A stretch of DNA of 64,000 nucleotides from Pachyseris speciosa. Taxonomy: Eukaryota > Cnidaria > Anthozoa > Scleractinia > Pachyseridae. The stretch is from NCBI GenBank assembly GCA_016490735.1, contig JAEMWC010000351.1, positions 221,001 to 285,000 of the forward strand, in the 5' to 3' direction. The notes beneath the pieces are model-generated. The model was given only the letters and a program-made list of their open reading frames with translations, was not told the origin of the DNA and ran no database searches. Below, one piece after another: positions 40,849 through 52,068 of the stretch. Position 1 is the first letter of the stretch. Each line of letters begins with the position of its first letter. A program made the translations under genes and the position numbers.

Positions 40849-42343
40849 CAGGGCTCGAGACTAACTTTTCAGCTTATTAGCCCAGTGGCTAGTGAGAGGT
40901 TTGATTCACTAACCAAAACAAAATTTTCACTAGCCAGACTTCTTTGCCAGACGTTAATCCTGTCAAGCAGTTTCAGTTACATACCTTCTTTTTCAACCAC
41001 AATACTGACATGCAGCTTATCAGCTTTTTGGAACTAAGTATGTTTGACATTTGAAAGTATTATAATAAAAATAATAGTCTTTTATCACCGTAAATTAATT
41101 CTTTAAAATACCTTGAAGAGACACCGTGATATAAATTTAACATAGCTATTAAACCGAACTTTGAAACTTTGAAATTGGAATTCTTACGTCTAGTACTAAA
41201 CCGTCTCTAAATTGAACAAAGCAGCTTAAATACATACAGCTCTAATACAAGCAGTTTCAGTTACGTACCTTCTTTTTCAACCACAATACTGACATGCAAC
41301 TTATCAGCTTTTTGGAACTAAGTATGTTTGACATTTGAAAGTATTATAATAAAAATAATAGTCTTTTATCACTGTAAATTAATTCTTTAAAATACCTTGA
41401 AGAGACACCGTGATATAAATTTAACATAGCTATTAAACCGAACTTTGAAACTTTGAAATTGGAATTCTTACGTCTAGTACTAAACCGTCTCTAAATTGAA
41501 CAAAGCAGCTTAAATACATACAGCTCTAATACAAGCAGTTTCAGTTACGTACCTTCTTTTTCAACCACAATACTGACATGCAACTTATCAGCTTTTTGGA
41601 ACTAAGTATGTTTGACATTTGAAAGTATTATAATAAAAATAATAGTCTTTTATCACTGTAAATTAATTCTTTAAAATACCTTGAAGAGACACCGTGATAT
41701 AAATTTAACATAGCTATTAAACCGAACTTTGAAACTTTGAAATTGGAATTCTTACGTCTAGTACTAAACAGTCTCTAAATTGAACAAAGCAGCTTAAATA
41801 CAAACATGGATGCTCTTTTGAATGCAAAATGCGAATTGAATTTTAATGGCTTGAAATAAAATAACTGACTTGAACGAAGACAAATTATTTGAATCACATC
41901 AATTATTTATCAAGTTTCACCACATAATGATATTGCTTTGGAAACACCATTAACAGAAATGCGTTTAAGACAGAGTATTTTGCCATTTCAGCCGTCTCAG
42001 TGGGTGTCACAGCCGGCGCGTGATGAAAAGAGAAACACCTTGAAAACCTTGCCTTCAAAGAAATAAATTGCCAATAAACGGCACATAATAAGCACTACTC
42101 CATAATGAAATTCAGCATTTATAAGATAGTATTCTGCCGTTTCAATCGAATTTACACACCTTGTAGAGTTATCACATTTTTGTTTGTTGTGACGGCATAA
42201 ATTCAAAAATGAAAAAGTCAATCATTTGTTCGCTTGCACGACTCAATTTGCTTTTGTGATACGTATGAAATTAATTTTCATTTGGTTTCCTTCTGGTCCT
42301 CCAGTGCTTAGAACTTTTCACTAGCCGTTAGTCTCGAGCCCTC
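40849..42343. mobile_element. Non-autonomous hAT-like element, copy B (internally expanded)
   Basis: Ends CAGGGCTCGAGACTAAC and the inverted GTTAGTCTCGAGCCCTC. Same element as 12331-13269, longer because of the tandem unit at 40964-41815. Confidence 0.6.
40964..41815. repeat. Three tandem copies of a 284-bp unit
   Basis: CAAGCAGTTTCAGTTAC recurs at 40964, 41248 and 41532, an exact 284-bp period, with very few differences between units. Copy A has one unit only (from 12444). High identity implies recent local amplification. Confidence 0.9.
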
Positions 42344-42431
42344 GTTAAGCCATTGCCCTTCTCTACCTCTTTCAAATATAGGCATAACCTTGAAGGGGAC
42401 GTAAAACTACCCACACAATGATAACAAGTAG

Positions 42432-42695
42432 TAAAGCCCCGTTCAAACGGTAATGATATATAGTTGATGATAGTCGATGATAGTTTAACTATCACGCGCG
42501 TTTGAACACAAACTATCATGCACTATCATCGACTATCATCAACTATCATTCACTTTGAACCTGCTCAAAAATCTCATGATAGTCAATGATAGTTTTCGCC
42601 GTTTGACCGCGCGCATGATAGTTGATGATAGCTGATGACAGTTTGGGACTTTTCAACTATCATCGACTATCATGGGCCGTTTGAACGGGGCTTAA
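42432..42695. mobile_element. Tourist-like MITE with ATGATAGT repeats, copy B
   Basis: Element 42435-42692 (258 bp) with TAA at 42432-42434 and 42693-42695. TIR AGCCCCGTTCAAACGG and CCGTTTGAACGGGGCT are a perfect inverted pair here. Confidence 0.85.
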
Positions 42696-42734
42696 GGAAC
42701 AATTTCCCTAGTGACATTGTCTATCCTACTTTAC

Positions 42735-42990
42735 CCGCTCTCTATTCTGTGATAGATAGTGAGTAGCGGTCCTTAACAAAATGGCGGCCGCTTCTTCGTG
42801 TTTTCGAAGTTTCGGCGAGGAGGATTTAGATAATTCACTTGTTTAGTTTTGAACTGCTAGCAGATTTATACTAAAACAATTAGATTATTCGCTCTCAATT
42901 TTTATGCGTGATAGCTGATGAGGGCTGCGCTCTCATCAGCTATCACGCGATAGAAATCTCGAGCTCATAATCTAATTGTTAAAAACATCT
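42735..42990. mobile_element. Composite MITE X (5' part deleted) plus Y, copy B
   Basis: Right end of X (CTAGCAGATTTATACTAA at about 42857-42874), then a complete Y palindrome centred on TGATGAGGGCTGCGCTCTCATCA. Confidence 0.6.
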
Positions 42991-43212
42991 GCAGGTTGGG
43001 TGGAAACTGGGTGATGGCTAACCACCAGTCCCTACAAAAGCCTTGGTTGGGTACGGAAACTAACAGTCACATGACATAACAATCACATGACTGTTGGCGC
43101 TTTCCTCCTATCAGTGGCAAGGAATGAATGGGGATCATGCTTGGAGGATGGGTGGGGTTCCAATTTTACCGATATTTAAGTATCCATGAATAAAGGGTGT
43201 CGATGTTTTCAG

Positions 43213-45138
43213 GAACAACACACTGGAATTTAATTGCCAACGACCAGCCAAGCGGAGACGCGAGGCTGCGAGGCGGCAGCATAATAAGGCTGCGCACGAA
43301 AGTTTCAAGGCCAGAAAGAATCTTGAAGCGATGTAACAGAAGGTAATGTAAGGCAACATTTATGACGTAATACAGAACATTGTTATCGAGCGAACACGTG
43401 ATACAGAACAGAGATTCCACGAGCCATGTCCCTGTTTGTGAGTCCCGTGGTTATTCTGTCTTCACCGATCATCATAGGCCATCTGTCCTCCTAGTGTTAT
43501 TTAAGTCATCCGTGCGTGCTCATGGTCTGTTGTGGTGATCTGTCCTCATGGTTCAAGTCGTAGCCAGTCACAGGTGAAGTCGTCGACGAGAGTTCAGTAA
43601 AAGGTGCTTTTTGTGTTTTAATCTTACAGCTTTTATATTAAATATGTGTGCGCACTTTAGTCAAGTGATTTTTGGGAACCAGCGTGCTCCAAATCGAGCT
43701 AGCAAGCTAAAAAAATCGGCCAACAAGCCACTCATTTAACTCGAAATCGGCCAGGGTGCCAGTGCAAGCCTTCACTCGTTTGAAGTTCGAAGTAACTCGC
43801 AATTGCTATAAACTCAATCGGCGAGCATGCCAATTGTTTATCAAACAATTGAGCTAACGTTCTCAAATCAGCCAGCGACCCACTCGGTCTCAGCTGTTGA
43901 AGCCTGGTGAGCATGCCCAAAAGTCAAAAGGGTGACTAAGTTGTGATTTGAGTGCTTATAATTGACAGTCAGAGCATGACTACTCTATTTTGTGTTTTTA
44001 TATCTACCAAAAATCTGCTCATTGGTGTTCGCTGGCACTTAGCGATAGCTATAACTAGTATACACAAGAAGAAAAAAAGACAAAAGCCCAAAGGAAGCTG
44101 GCAAGAACATTAAGCAGCACTACCTGCACAAGACCCTCCTGGGTCCGCCTGTATTAAAATAGGAATAGCCACTCCTCGAACGCCAGGCAGTTCATTCCAA
44201 CCAAATGGATATGTTGATTTGAGTAATGATCTGTATGATACAGTCTGGAGAGAAAAACGTCAATAATTACCGGTATACAATCGTTATATTGATCATTTTT
44301 AAGGTAATGGCAACATTTAATATATAAAATTGTGGTTCATCTGGAGACTGATGTATGGTGCCGCTACAGGTATTCTTTGGAGGTGTAGGGGTTGCTCGAT
44401 AGAGCTGGATTTCAATAATCATGATTGTATCAATCAGGGGTTTTGATAAGTTTTGAAATAGCCTTCTACTTAAGCTAACTAAAGTAGGCGGCAACCTGAT
44501 GAATTTTTTAAGCAAATCTGAGCGAAAATACAGACAAAGTAGGCGGCGGTTAGAGACAAATTCTGACAAAGAAGGTGGTGATTTTCTCCAGTTGCCAGCT
44601 TCTAATAGAACTCCTGATCAATGTGCAAATACAGTGTATCATGAATGTGCAGGTGGCTACACTGAAGGTGTACAATATTCAACAGCTCAGTTCAATAAGT
44701 GCACCTTACCCATAAATATTTTTTCACTAAATTAAATCTTTGCACCTATTTGAAATGCACCGTGCCTTTTCTTTTGCCTAATCTTGACCTTTTATAGGCT
44801 GTAAAAGTTACAAAATCTAGCCATCATCTGTTCGCACACAACCGAGCTAGTAAGAGGCATGGTTATACTCCTTATTTGATGTCACAAACTGGTTTACGTC
44901 GCAGCAAATCATTGTAGACATTCATGTAAACCACTTTGTGACCTCAAATCAGGAATAGACCCAAGCCCCTCATTGGTTCAGTCCCTCCGCTGATTCAATT
45001 GAGCATGCATTTGTTCTAAACTGCAGTACCTCAATAGCCTTCTACTCAGAAGCATTGTCCTGGTTCAACCAAGACCAAAACAACTATTATTTTTACCTCT
45101 CTAACCCGCAACAAATCACTCTTCATGTTACACCAGCC
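43213..45138. other. Copy-B-only DNA, possible LTR-element remnant
   Basis: Absent from copy A. A short plus frame at about 43230-43340 (RPAKRRREAARRQHNKAAHE) resembles the basic end of a retroelement protein. The following 43395-43690 (CACGTGATACAGAACAGAG ... TCAGTAAAAGGTGC) has an LTR-like promoter look (GTGTTATTTAAGTC). No TG...CA pair was found. 43700-44800 has short frames only. I cannot assign it. Confidence 0.3.
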
Positions 45139-45139
45139 A

Positions 45140-45250
45140 GTCAACTACTACCCTGCGAGCAGAGGCCCTTCGATCTTCCTAGATAAGTCTTCCTCTTTCC
45201 GACTTATCTAGGAAGATCGAAGGACCTCTGCTCGCAGGGTAGTCAACTAC
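45140..45250. mobile_element. 93-bp palindromic mini-MITE with 9-bp target-site duplication
   Basis: Element 45149-45241 begins TACCCTGCGAGCAGAGG and ends CCTCTGCTCGCAGGGTA. The arms are reverse complements over about 43 bases around a TTCCTCTTTC loop. GTCAACTAC is repeated at 45140-45148 and 45242-45250. A 9-bp duplication fits Mutator-like mobilisation. Confidence 0.8.
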
Positions 45251-45633
45251 CAGCTCCCCTAAAACGAGGTTAATGACATCCCTACTTCTTATTTGTTTAA
45301 AGCAATATAAATTATTTACAACTAAAGCTGTTTTGAAAGGAAAGCCAACATTCTAGAACTCCAGAAAAGGGTATTATTACAATGGAAAATGGGCCTGTAT
45401 TGATGCTAATCTCTCGTCGGGAACTGATCTTTCTTTCTTTCTTTAATTTTCACTTTGTTAGTTTACCAATGTTTGTATTGTTTCTACTAACTGTACTCTT
45501 TGTTTGACTGTTTGTTTTTTCTTCTGCGGCTTTTTGTTTGTATATATTTATATATGTAGCTGTTAATTTACAAACTACCTTGTACTTGTTTTATATACAT
45601 AAATAGATATTTAAATTTGGTTTGTCAACGGGG
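45251..45633. other. Non-coding DNA, no gene seen
   Basis: AT-rich, copy B only. Confidence 0.4.
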
Positions 45634-46300
45634 TTAATAACGTAAATTGACCACCGCAGAGCGGATTCGATTAGCTGACGTCTCGAGCGTTAGCCCTTCG
45701 TCGGAGGAAGACCTTAGATAACAATGACCGAGACCAGATTCAGTGATCAGCGGTTTCAGGGAAAACATGGGTTTGTGGGGGGTGCTCATTCTCGCCGGCT
45801 CATAAAAACTGGTTGCGGTCGTTGTTATCAAAGGATTTCCTTCGTCGGAGCGAATCGAGGAATTGTGGGTTGTGTATGATTTATATACAGGATATGGAGC
45901 TACGCTATTGGTAGTAACATGGTAACGTGAAAAACAGAAATAAATTAATTGAATGAAAAGCGCTCGTTGATACCCGTGGGGATTAAGAGTACCGATTTGA
46001 AAGATGAATTTTTGCTCCAGATTCTTACGACTTTCCGTGGTACCTTGATGTAGGGAAACGCCGGAGATCGACATGTGCTGTTTCGAATGGCTAGGGAGGT
46101 TAAAATGCCGAGCGACTGGTTTGGATGCATCTTTTTATCTTTCTCAACATCACGTACTACTAGATGTTCTCGAAATCGGTCAACTAATCGTCTTCCCGTT
46201 GCGCCGATGTATAACGTTTTGGCGAAACAGGAAGAAACCTCAGGTTTTCTCAAACCAAACATTTCCAGTACATTTTTGTTTCCAGCAAGTTAAGAAGACC
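45634..46300 (-). pseudogene. Penelope-like element C-terminal fragment (GIY-YIG endonuclease)
   Basis: Minus-strand reading over two frames: KTLYIGATGRRLVDRFREHL (about 46150-46220), then SISGVSLHQGTTESRKNLEQ KFIFQIGTLNPHG (about 46000-46075), then INERFSFN in the other frame. This is the YIG-R-H-EH pattern and C-terminal signature of the GIY-YIG nuclease fused to Penelope-like reverse transcriptases. At least two frameshifts. RT is not present. Penelope-like elements commonly carry hammerhead ribozymes, but none is seen beside this fragment. Confidence 0.75.
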
Positions 46301-46604
46301 GATTTTGAAACTTCGGTGGGGAGGAGGGAGGGGGAAGGAAGAGCAACCTGACGGGGAGGGAAAGGGACAACAGAGGAGCAAATCCAGAATCCATCTTGTT
46401 GCCTCTCTGTATCCAAAAAACCAAAATAGACTACGATTATATGAGCAAACTTAACAATGGCGTCTTTGAGTAGCGCATACTTTTCTCTAATCGGGGATGG
46501 GGATGGCGGGTGAGGGCTGGGAGGCGTCACATTCATTTGATTATTTACTACATTTAGAGCGATGACAAACCCAGGGAGGCCAATGGAATACGACACGAAG
46601 ATAA
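46301..46604. other. Non-coding DNA, G-rich
   Basis: Matches 14346-14738. GGGGAGGAGGGAGGGGGAAG at 46316. No gene seen. Confidence 0.4.
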
Positions 46605-49250
46605 TAGTACCACTACTACTAATAATAATAATAAACAAGAAAATAGAGGATTAGCACGTGCACTGAGATGCCAGGTTAGGTCGCCTGCAGATAGAGCAAA
46701 TTATACGCCATGCGCGGATATTTTCTGGATCATAGGACTGTGTAAGGCGAGAGCTGAAAAGACATTTTGACCGGGATTTAAAAAGTGATGTCCGCTCCAA
46801 GGTACGGATTTCCAGAGTAACAGCATTCCATAGAGGACAAACACGAACAAAGTACAACTCACAGAAAGTAGAGGTTCGCGCAACATTGAGACGAATGTCG
46901 AGCACAGTGGAGCCACGACTTGTAGATGAGCGAGAAAACTGGATTGTATCAGAGATATCAAGATGTATTTCACCTTTGATACATCGGAAGAGAAAGAGGA
47001 GGTCTAAATATTCAAGAAAGAACGAGAGAGGAAAAAGGCTGAGTTTTAGGAGGCGCTGTTTGAAGTCAAGATCCAGGCCACGTTGAATATAGCATGTGGC
47101 TCGTCATTGCACTGCCTCCAGGGTGCACATCAAGTTAAGTGAACCAAGAAGAGTAGGAGCCCACACTTGGCTAGCATAGGTCAAATGCGATCTCACAAGT
47201 GAGACGTAGAGCTTCCTTTGAATCTCGTAAGGAAAGCTGTTTGAGCACTGTCTTCCAAGAAATACGAGCATCTTATTTGCCTTAGAGACAATGTTCCACA
47301 CGTGCTCGTTCCAGGAAAGATCACGAGTTATCTGGACCCCAAGGTCACGAGCAGACTCTACCCTCTTTAGAGTCACTCCGTTTAGGGTGTAGGCTCTAGG
47401 GGATTGTTACGCTTACGGGTAACTCGCAAACTCTCACTCTTAGCAGGCTGAAAAGAAAGCTCATTATGCAGTATCCAAGTAGATAGAGCGTCCAGGTCGT
47501 TTTGAAGAAAGCCGACGTTGCTGCATGTCCTAAATGGACGGAAAAATTTGGTGTCGCTGGGGAACATTGCGATACGGGACGAGTTGACGCAGTCAGGGAG
47601 ATGGTTAACATAGAGAATGAACAAGATAGGTCGAAGTACGGACCCTTGAGGGACACCAGAACGAACTTCTTCCTACTGACTCTACACACCGTTTACAACA
47701 ACGCGTTTGCGACGACTAGTCAAGTAGCTAGTGAACCACTCGTGAAGTAGACCTACGATTCTCAGGATGTAAAGTTTGTGGAACAGGTGAGCGTGGCACG
47801 CTGTATCGAAAGCACGCGTTAAGTCAAGATAGATGACATCTGCCTCTAAACCGCGGTCAAGAGAGTTACCAATTTCGTGAAGGACAGAAAGAAGCTGAGT
47901 GGTACAAGAAAGATCCTCACGAAAGTTGTGTTGGTGATAATAAATGCGATTTTCAGAGAAAGCCATTAGACGACGGGTAAGGCATTTTTCAAGCACTTTA
48001 TATAAAATTGGTAACGAGGAAAAAATACCACGGTAATTTACGAAAAGGGCGCGTTTACCTTTCTTAAACAACGGCGCCAGGTTTGCGTCTTCCACTCACT
48101 GTAGAACACTCCAGACGACAGCGAAAGATTAAGGAGGTTACAAACCGTGTCGGATATTTCTTCTGCGCATTCCACAAGAAGACGTGCAGGTATCTCGTCA
48201 GGACCCATGGCCTTGTTGACGTTAAGCCCTTGCAGCTCCAGGAGAACCTCACGCCGGGAAAGAACAACCTCAGAGAGAGTGATTTCATAGTTGGGCGTGC
48301 CTGACGGGAAGTAACACAGGGAATGATTAGTGAAGATAGATTTAAAATGATCGGAGAAAGCAGCTGCTTTTTCCAAATCTGACGTGACTTCAGTGTTGTT
48401 GGCCAAGAGCATGGTGTCAGGGAAAGATCGCCTAGTTGACTTGAGTTTGAAGAAAGTCCAGAAAGGTTTCGCATAAGTGTGCACTTCAGCGGCCATATGC
48501 GAGAAGTAGGCCTTACCGTTAGCACGGATCCAGTGTTTTATCCGCTGGCGCATTTTCCTAAATTTTTCAAAAACTGCAGGATCTTTAGATTTTTGCGCAT
48601 TGTTTCTCCAAAAGGTCTTTTTTTTAATTGCGTACGCGAGATCGCAATCTATCCAAGGCGCGCGCTGCGAGTGCCTAACCTTACGCCTAGGAATAAAGAT
48701 GTTTACATGTTTTAGAAATGCGTTTTTCCATCACTGTAGTGCAAGAGCTATATGAATTGAATCACATTGTGTATCTAATGCGTTTGCAGAAAGATGGTCC
48801 CGAAGGGACTCAAGTCAGCGTTGCTGAAGTCATATACATATCTGGAAAATGAATTAATTACTTTAGTGGAACAGGAAAAATTAAAATAAATACATTTATG
48901 ATCGGAAGGCAGACACTTTGTATCCTCAACAATAACAGAGTTTAGTAGGTTAGTTTCACTAACGAGGACAAGACCTAGAATATTGTCCTTTCTTGTGGGA
49001 ACCTCCACTAGCTGATAAAGCTGCTTGAAAGCAATGCAGAAAGATGACCTGATTTGAAACCATAACGCAACGCTTTGAGCACCCCACACCACACACAATT
49101 TACTGATGCAGGTTTGGTTACTTGTTTTTATCAATTGAAGAAATCTTTTGTAGGTAACAAATCTAGCGCGATCCTCACGATATACCAATTCCGCAAAAGT
49201 CAAAGGGCATTTGGGCTATTTATTTCGAGGTCAGATAATCAATAATAACA
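46605..49250 (-). mobile_element. APE-type LINE, copy B (longer but broken)
   Basis: Minus order: endonuclease end 48775-49203 (VEVPTRKDNILGLVLV, PSDHKCIYFNFS); RT N-terminal part 48038-48553 (NVNKAMGPDEIPARLLVECA); fingers/palm 47682-48095 (ANLAPLFKKGKRALFVNYRG, VIYLDLTRAFDTACH); palm 47382-47624, where the catalytic A/FADD box reads FPSDTK; thumb 47104-47376 (SARDLGVQITRDLSWNEHVW, SHLTYASQVWAPTLLGS); C-terminus 46651-46973. (TAA)n tail at 46615-46635. Frameshifts and the altered catalytic box make it dead. Copy A is the same element minus about 1.23 kb. Confidence 0.85.
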
Positions 49251-49451
49251 CCAAATCCAACTTTAATCTCCTGTTGTCAGATTTTCACATTTTAATCGAT
49301 ACAAAAATTGGTACAATGTCACAGAATGTCTTTTCTCTTTCTTACAACAAAAATTCTCAGTTACATGACATTTGCAAACCACAATAACTAGATTACATGA
49401 CGGCTGAAATTATCAAGAAAAGTAAACAATGAGTATGGAAAAGTATCACAA

Positions 49452-51590
49452 TCAATCAATCAATCAATCAATCAAAATCTTTATTTTAACACGGTAAAAA
49501 TTCATCAGGTAATTACAATATAAAATACATATACATAATAATTCCTAATAACAATAAATGTACACCTAAAAAGTCTCTTCAGTAAAAATACTACTCTAAA
49601 CTAGACCTGTTTTCCATGAATGCCGTGTATATAACTTAATTAACTAAAATGAAGGTTTTATAGTTGCTTAAAAAGATCTAAAGATTTCACTTGTCTTAGA
49701 TTGCAGGGTAGACTGTTCCAGAGAGTTGCACCTCTATAGCTAAAGCTCCTTTTTAGGTAGTTAGTTCTGGGAAAAGGGACATTTAATTTGTTTGTAGAGT
49801 CTTAAGACACATCCTGACGTACTCCGCTAAGTAAACATAGAGGATAAGTAGTCAGGAGCCAAATCATGAAGAGCTTTGAACACCATTAAAGCTACTTGAA
49901 TTTGGCATGTGCTAAAACCCAGACGATGGATTCTGGACGAAAGACGATGGACGATAGACGATGGACGATGGACGATGGACGATGGACGATATGCCGGTGT
50001 CGATTTTGTGGCAAAACGGGGCATGAACACGAAATTCAAATTCGTCACACAATCGCGGGCAAAATAATAGACGAAGGACGATGGATACAGGCAAGCTAGG
50101 CAAAATTCAGTTGTCACATAATCTTTAGGAATATCAATTGTCACACAATCTTTAGGGTTATCAGTTGTCACATAATGTCACATAAGTTATTAGAGACTAC
50201 ACGCAGTCCGTAGTAGTATGAGGCATGCATGACGCGGTAGAACCCTATCCCATACAGCAAACACATGCTATGTACGGCTGGTAATCCAGGCCCAATGTGG
50301 CCCGTAGGGAGGTGGCTACAAGCGATCACACCGTAGTTTTTGAGCTGTTTTGGTCTAACCTTTTCACAAGCGCGCTGCCCTATCACAAATATCCCGCACA
50401 AAAAATGTTTCTTGTGAAATAAAAAAGAGTGTACCGGCGCTCAGAATTGCGTCATAAGTCTGATTTCCAGTGTAACGAAATAAATGAGTGAATCTCAATT
50501 GTCTGGTTGTGCTTGTTCTATCAGAGATTCTATTCTATTTCACAGTTTTTTCCTTTTTATTGCGTGAAATTTAGATGCCAACATGTCAATACCGCCGTCA
50601 TAACACATATCTGACAATACTCTACTAACTATGCCGGATCTGACATTGCAGACATTCATTTATTCGTTTTTACCCGCGATTTGCCAAATTTCGTGTTAAT
50701 GTGATGTTCCGTCACAAACTCGACACTGGGGTATATCGTCTATCGTCTAATGTCTAATGTCATCCGATTGTAACAGTTGTAAGTCCGCTAATGCTAATGT
50801 CGAGGCCGAGATTTAAAACAAAATATGAGATAAAAATAGAACATTCTCAGGCTTAGCCAAATTGTACGTGTTCTTATAAAAATGAGTGTATTTTTACAAT
50901 GTTACAATGTTACTCCCGGCCCGTGGAAAGCGAAAGCTTAACCAAAACATCTCATTAACTAAGGTGGGATCCCTTGTAGCCACCTTCCTGCGGGCCACAT
51001 AGCCTTGATTACCAGCCGTTCATAACATGTGTTTGCCGTATGGGGTACGGTTCTACCGCGTCATGCATGCTTACTACAGACTGCGTACGGTCTCTAATAA
51101 CTCATGTGACATTGTGTGACAAGTGATATCCTTAAAGATTGTGTGACCAATTTTGCCCTCGTCTGGCATCCGTCGTCCTTCGTCTATTTATTTTTGGAAT
51201 ATACATGTAATATTTTTGCCCGAATTATAATTTCGTGTTCATGTCACTTTTTGCCATAAAATCGACACTGGCATATCGTCCATCGTCCATCGTCCATCGT
51301 CCATCGTCCAGAATCCATCGTCTGGGTTTTAGCACATGCCCTTGAATTTGATGTTGGGCATTCAGGTCTTTCCATCCAAGTGTCGTAACAAGCACTCAGC
51401 GTCAGCATCATAGGAGGAGGAAGTCAAAACGCGGGCAGCACGATTCTGAAGCTTTTGTAATTTTTCGAAGAGCGTTTTGCCGCAATTCCCCCAGACAGTA
51501 CTACAGTAATCAAAATGGGGTTGTGTTAAGGCATTGCAATTTTAAGGCAATTTTTTTTTCATTCTCTACAAACTGAACAAAACAACACTT
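49452..51590 (-). mobile_element. APE-type LINE 3' part, split by a TIR element, copy B
   Basis: The tail (ATCA)n is at 49452-49477. The C-terminal region on minus lies at 49600-49903 (MVFKALHDLAPDYLSSMFT); its upstream continuation is at 51341-51530 (STVWGNCGKTLFEKLQKLQN RAARVLTSSSYDAD). The break between is the 1437-bp element at 49904-51340. In copy A this whole upstream part is deleted. Confidence 0.75.
49895..51349. mobile_element. 1437-bp long-TIR element with 9-bp target-site duplication and 7-bp terminal minisatellite
   Basis: CTTGAATTT is repeated at 49895-49903 and 51341-51349. Element 49904-51340 starts GGCATGTGCTAAAACCCAG and ends CTGGGTTTTAGCACATGCC. Just inside each end are repeats of GATGGAC / GTCCATC (49921-49991 and 51273-51323). 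The inverted similarity continues for about 400 bases with interruptions (for example GGTAATCCAGGCCCAATGTG near 50279 against GCGGGCCACATAGCCTTGAT near 50991). The 9-bp duplication with long TIRs fits Mutator-like elements. No transposase; frames inside are short. Confidence 0.85.
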
Positions 51591-52068
51591 CTGGTTACCA
51601 TTAAGGAATTGACGTAAATCGATACCACTTGCAAGGCTTTCACACGAAACCGATTTTCAAAAGGAAATACAACTCTGTTTTATACTGATTACTAAGAATG
51701 AATAATAATTTGGAATAATTATGTAAAGAAAAGTTTTTCCTTGAAGAAAAACTGTTTGCACACAATTAAGTCAGTTTTTAAGGCCAATTCATGTGGAATT
51801 TTCACTATGACCTTTGAACAGGACGTGCCAATTAAATTTCACAATCTCGCTCAATTCTTGTAACCTCAAAATGAGCTAAAAACAAATTTGTCTTCCACGC
51901 TTGTAAAAACCACAACGCACACATAGTTGTTGTTGTTTAATTTTAGCATTAAGAAATATGACAAAATACATTTCTCATGACAACCCTTAACTGATACTGT
52001 TGACTTTGTGGAAATGGATATCAGTGAGAAACATTGGTTTATGCCAACATACAGGAGTAATAAAATAT
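51591..52068. other. Intergenic DNA downstream of TRIM-B
   Basis: Matches 16951-17070 joined to 18459-18802 in copy A. The TIR element of copy A splits it, and the empty site TAATTATG is intact here at about 51715-51722. Possible TRIM 3' UTR; a TTTAAT (ATTAAA on minus) lies near 51937. Confidence 0.4.

Noticed and set aside
40964..41815. Regularly spaced repeats as a CRISPR-like array
   Set aside because: The repeat unit is the whole 284 bp without unique spacers, in a eukaryotic transposon.
45640..45720. Hammerhead remnant beside the Penelope-like fragment
   Set aside because: There is a GAGACGTC block, but no CTGANGA box with a pairing stem II in the right place.
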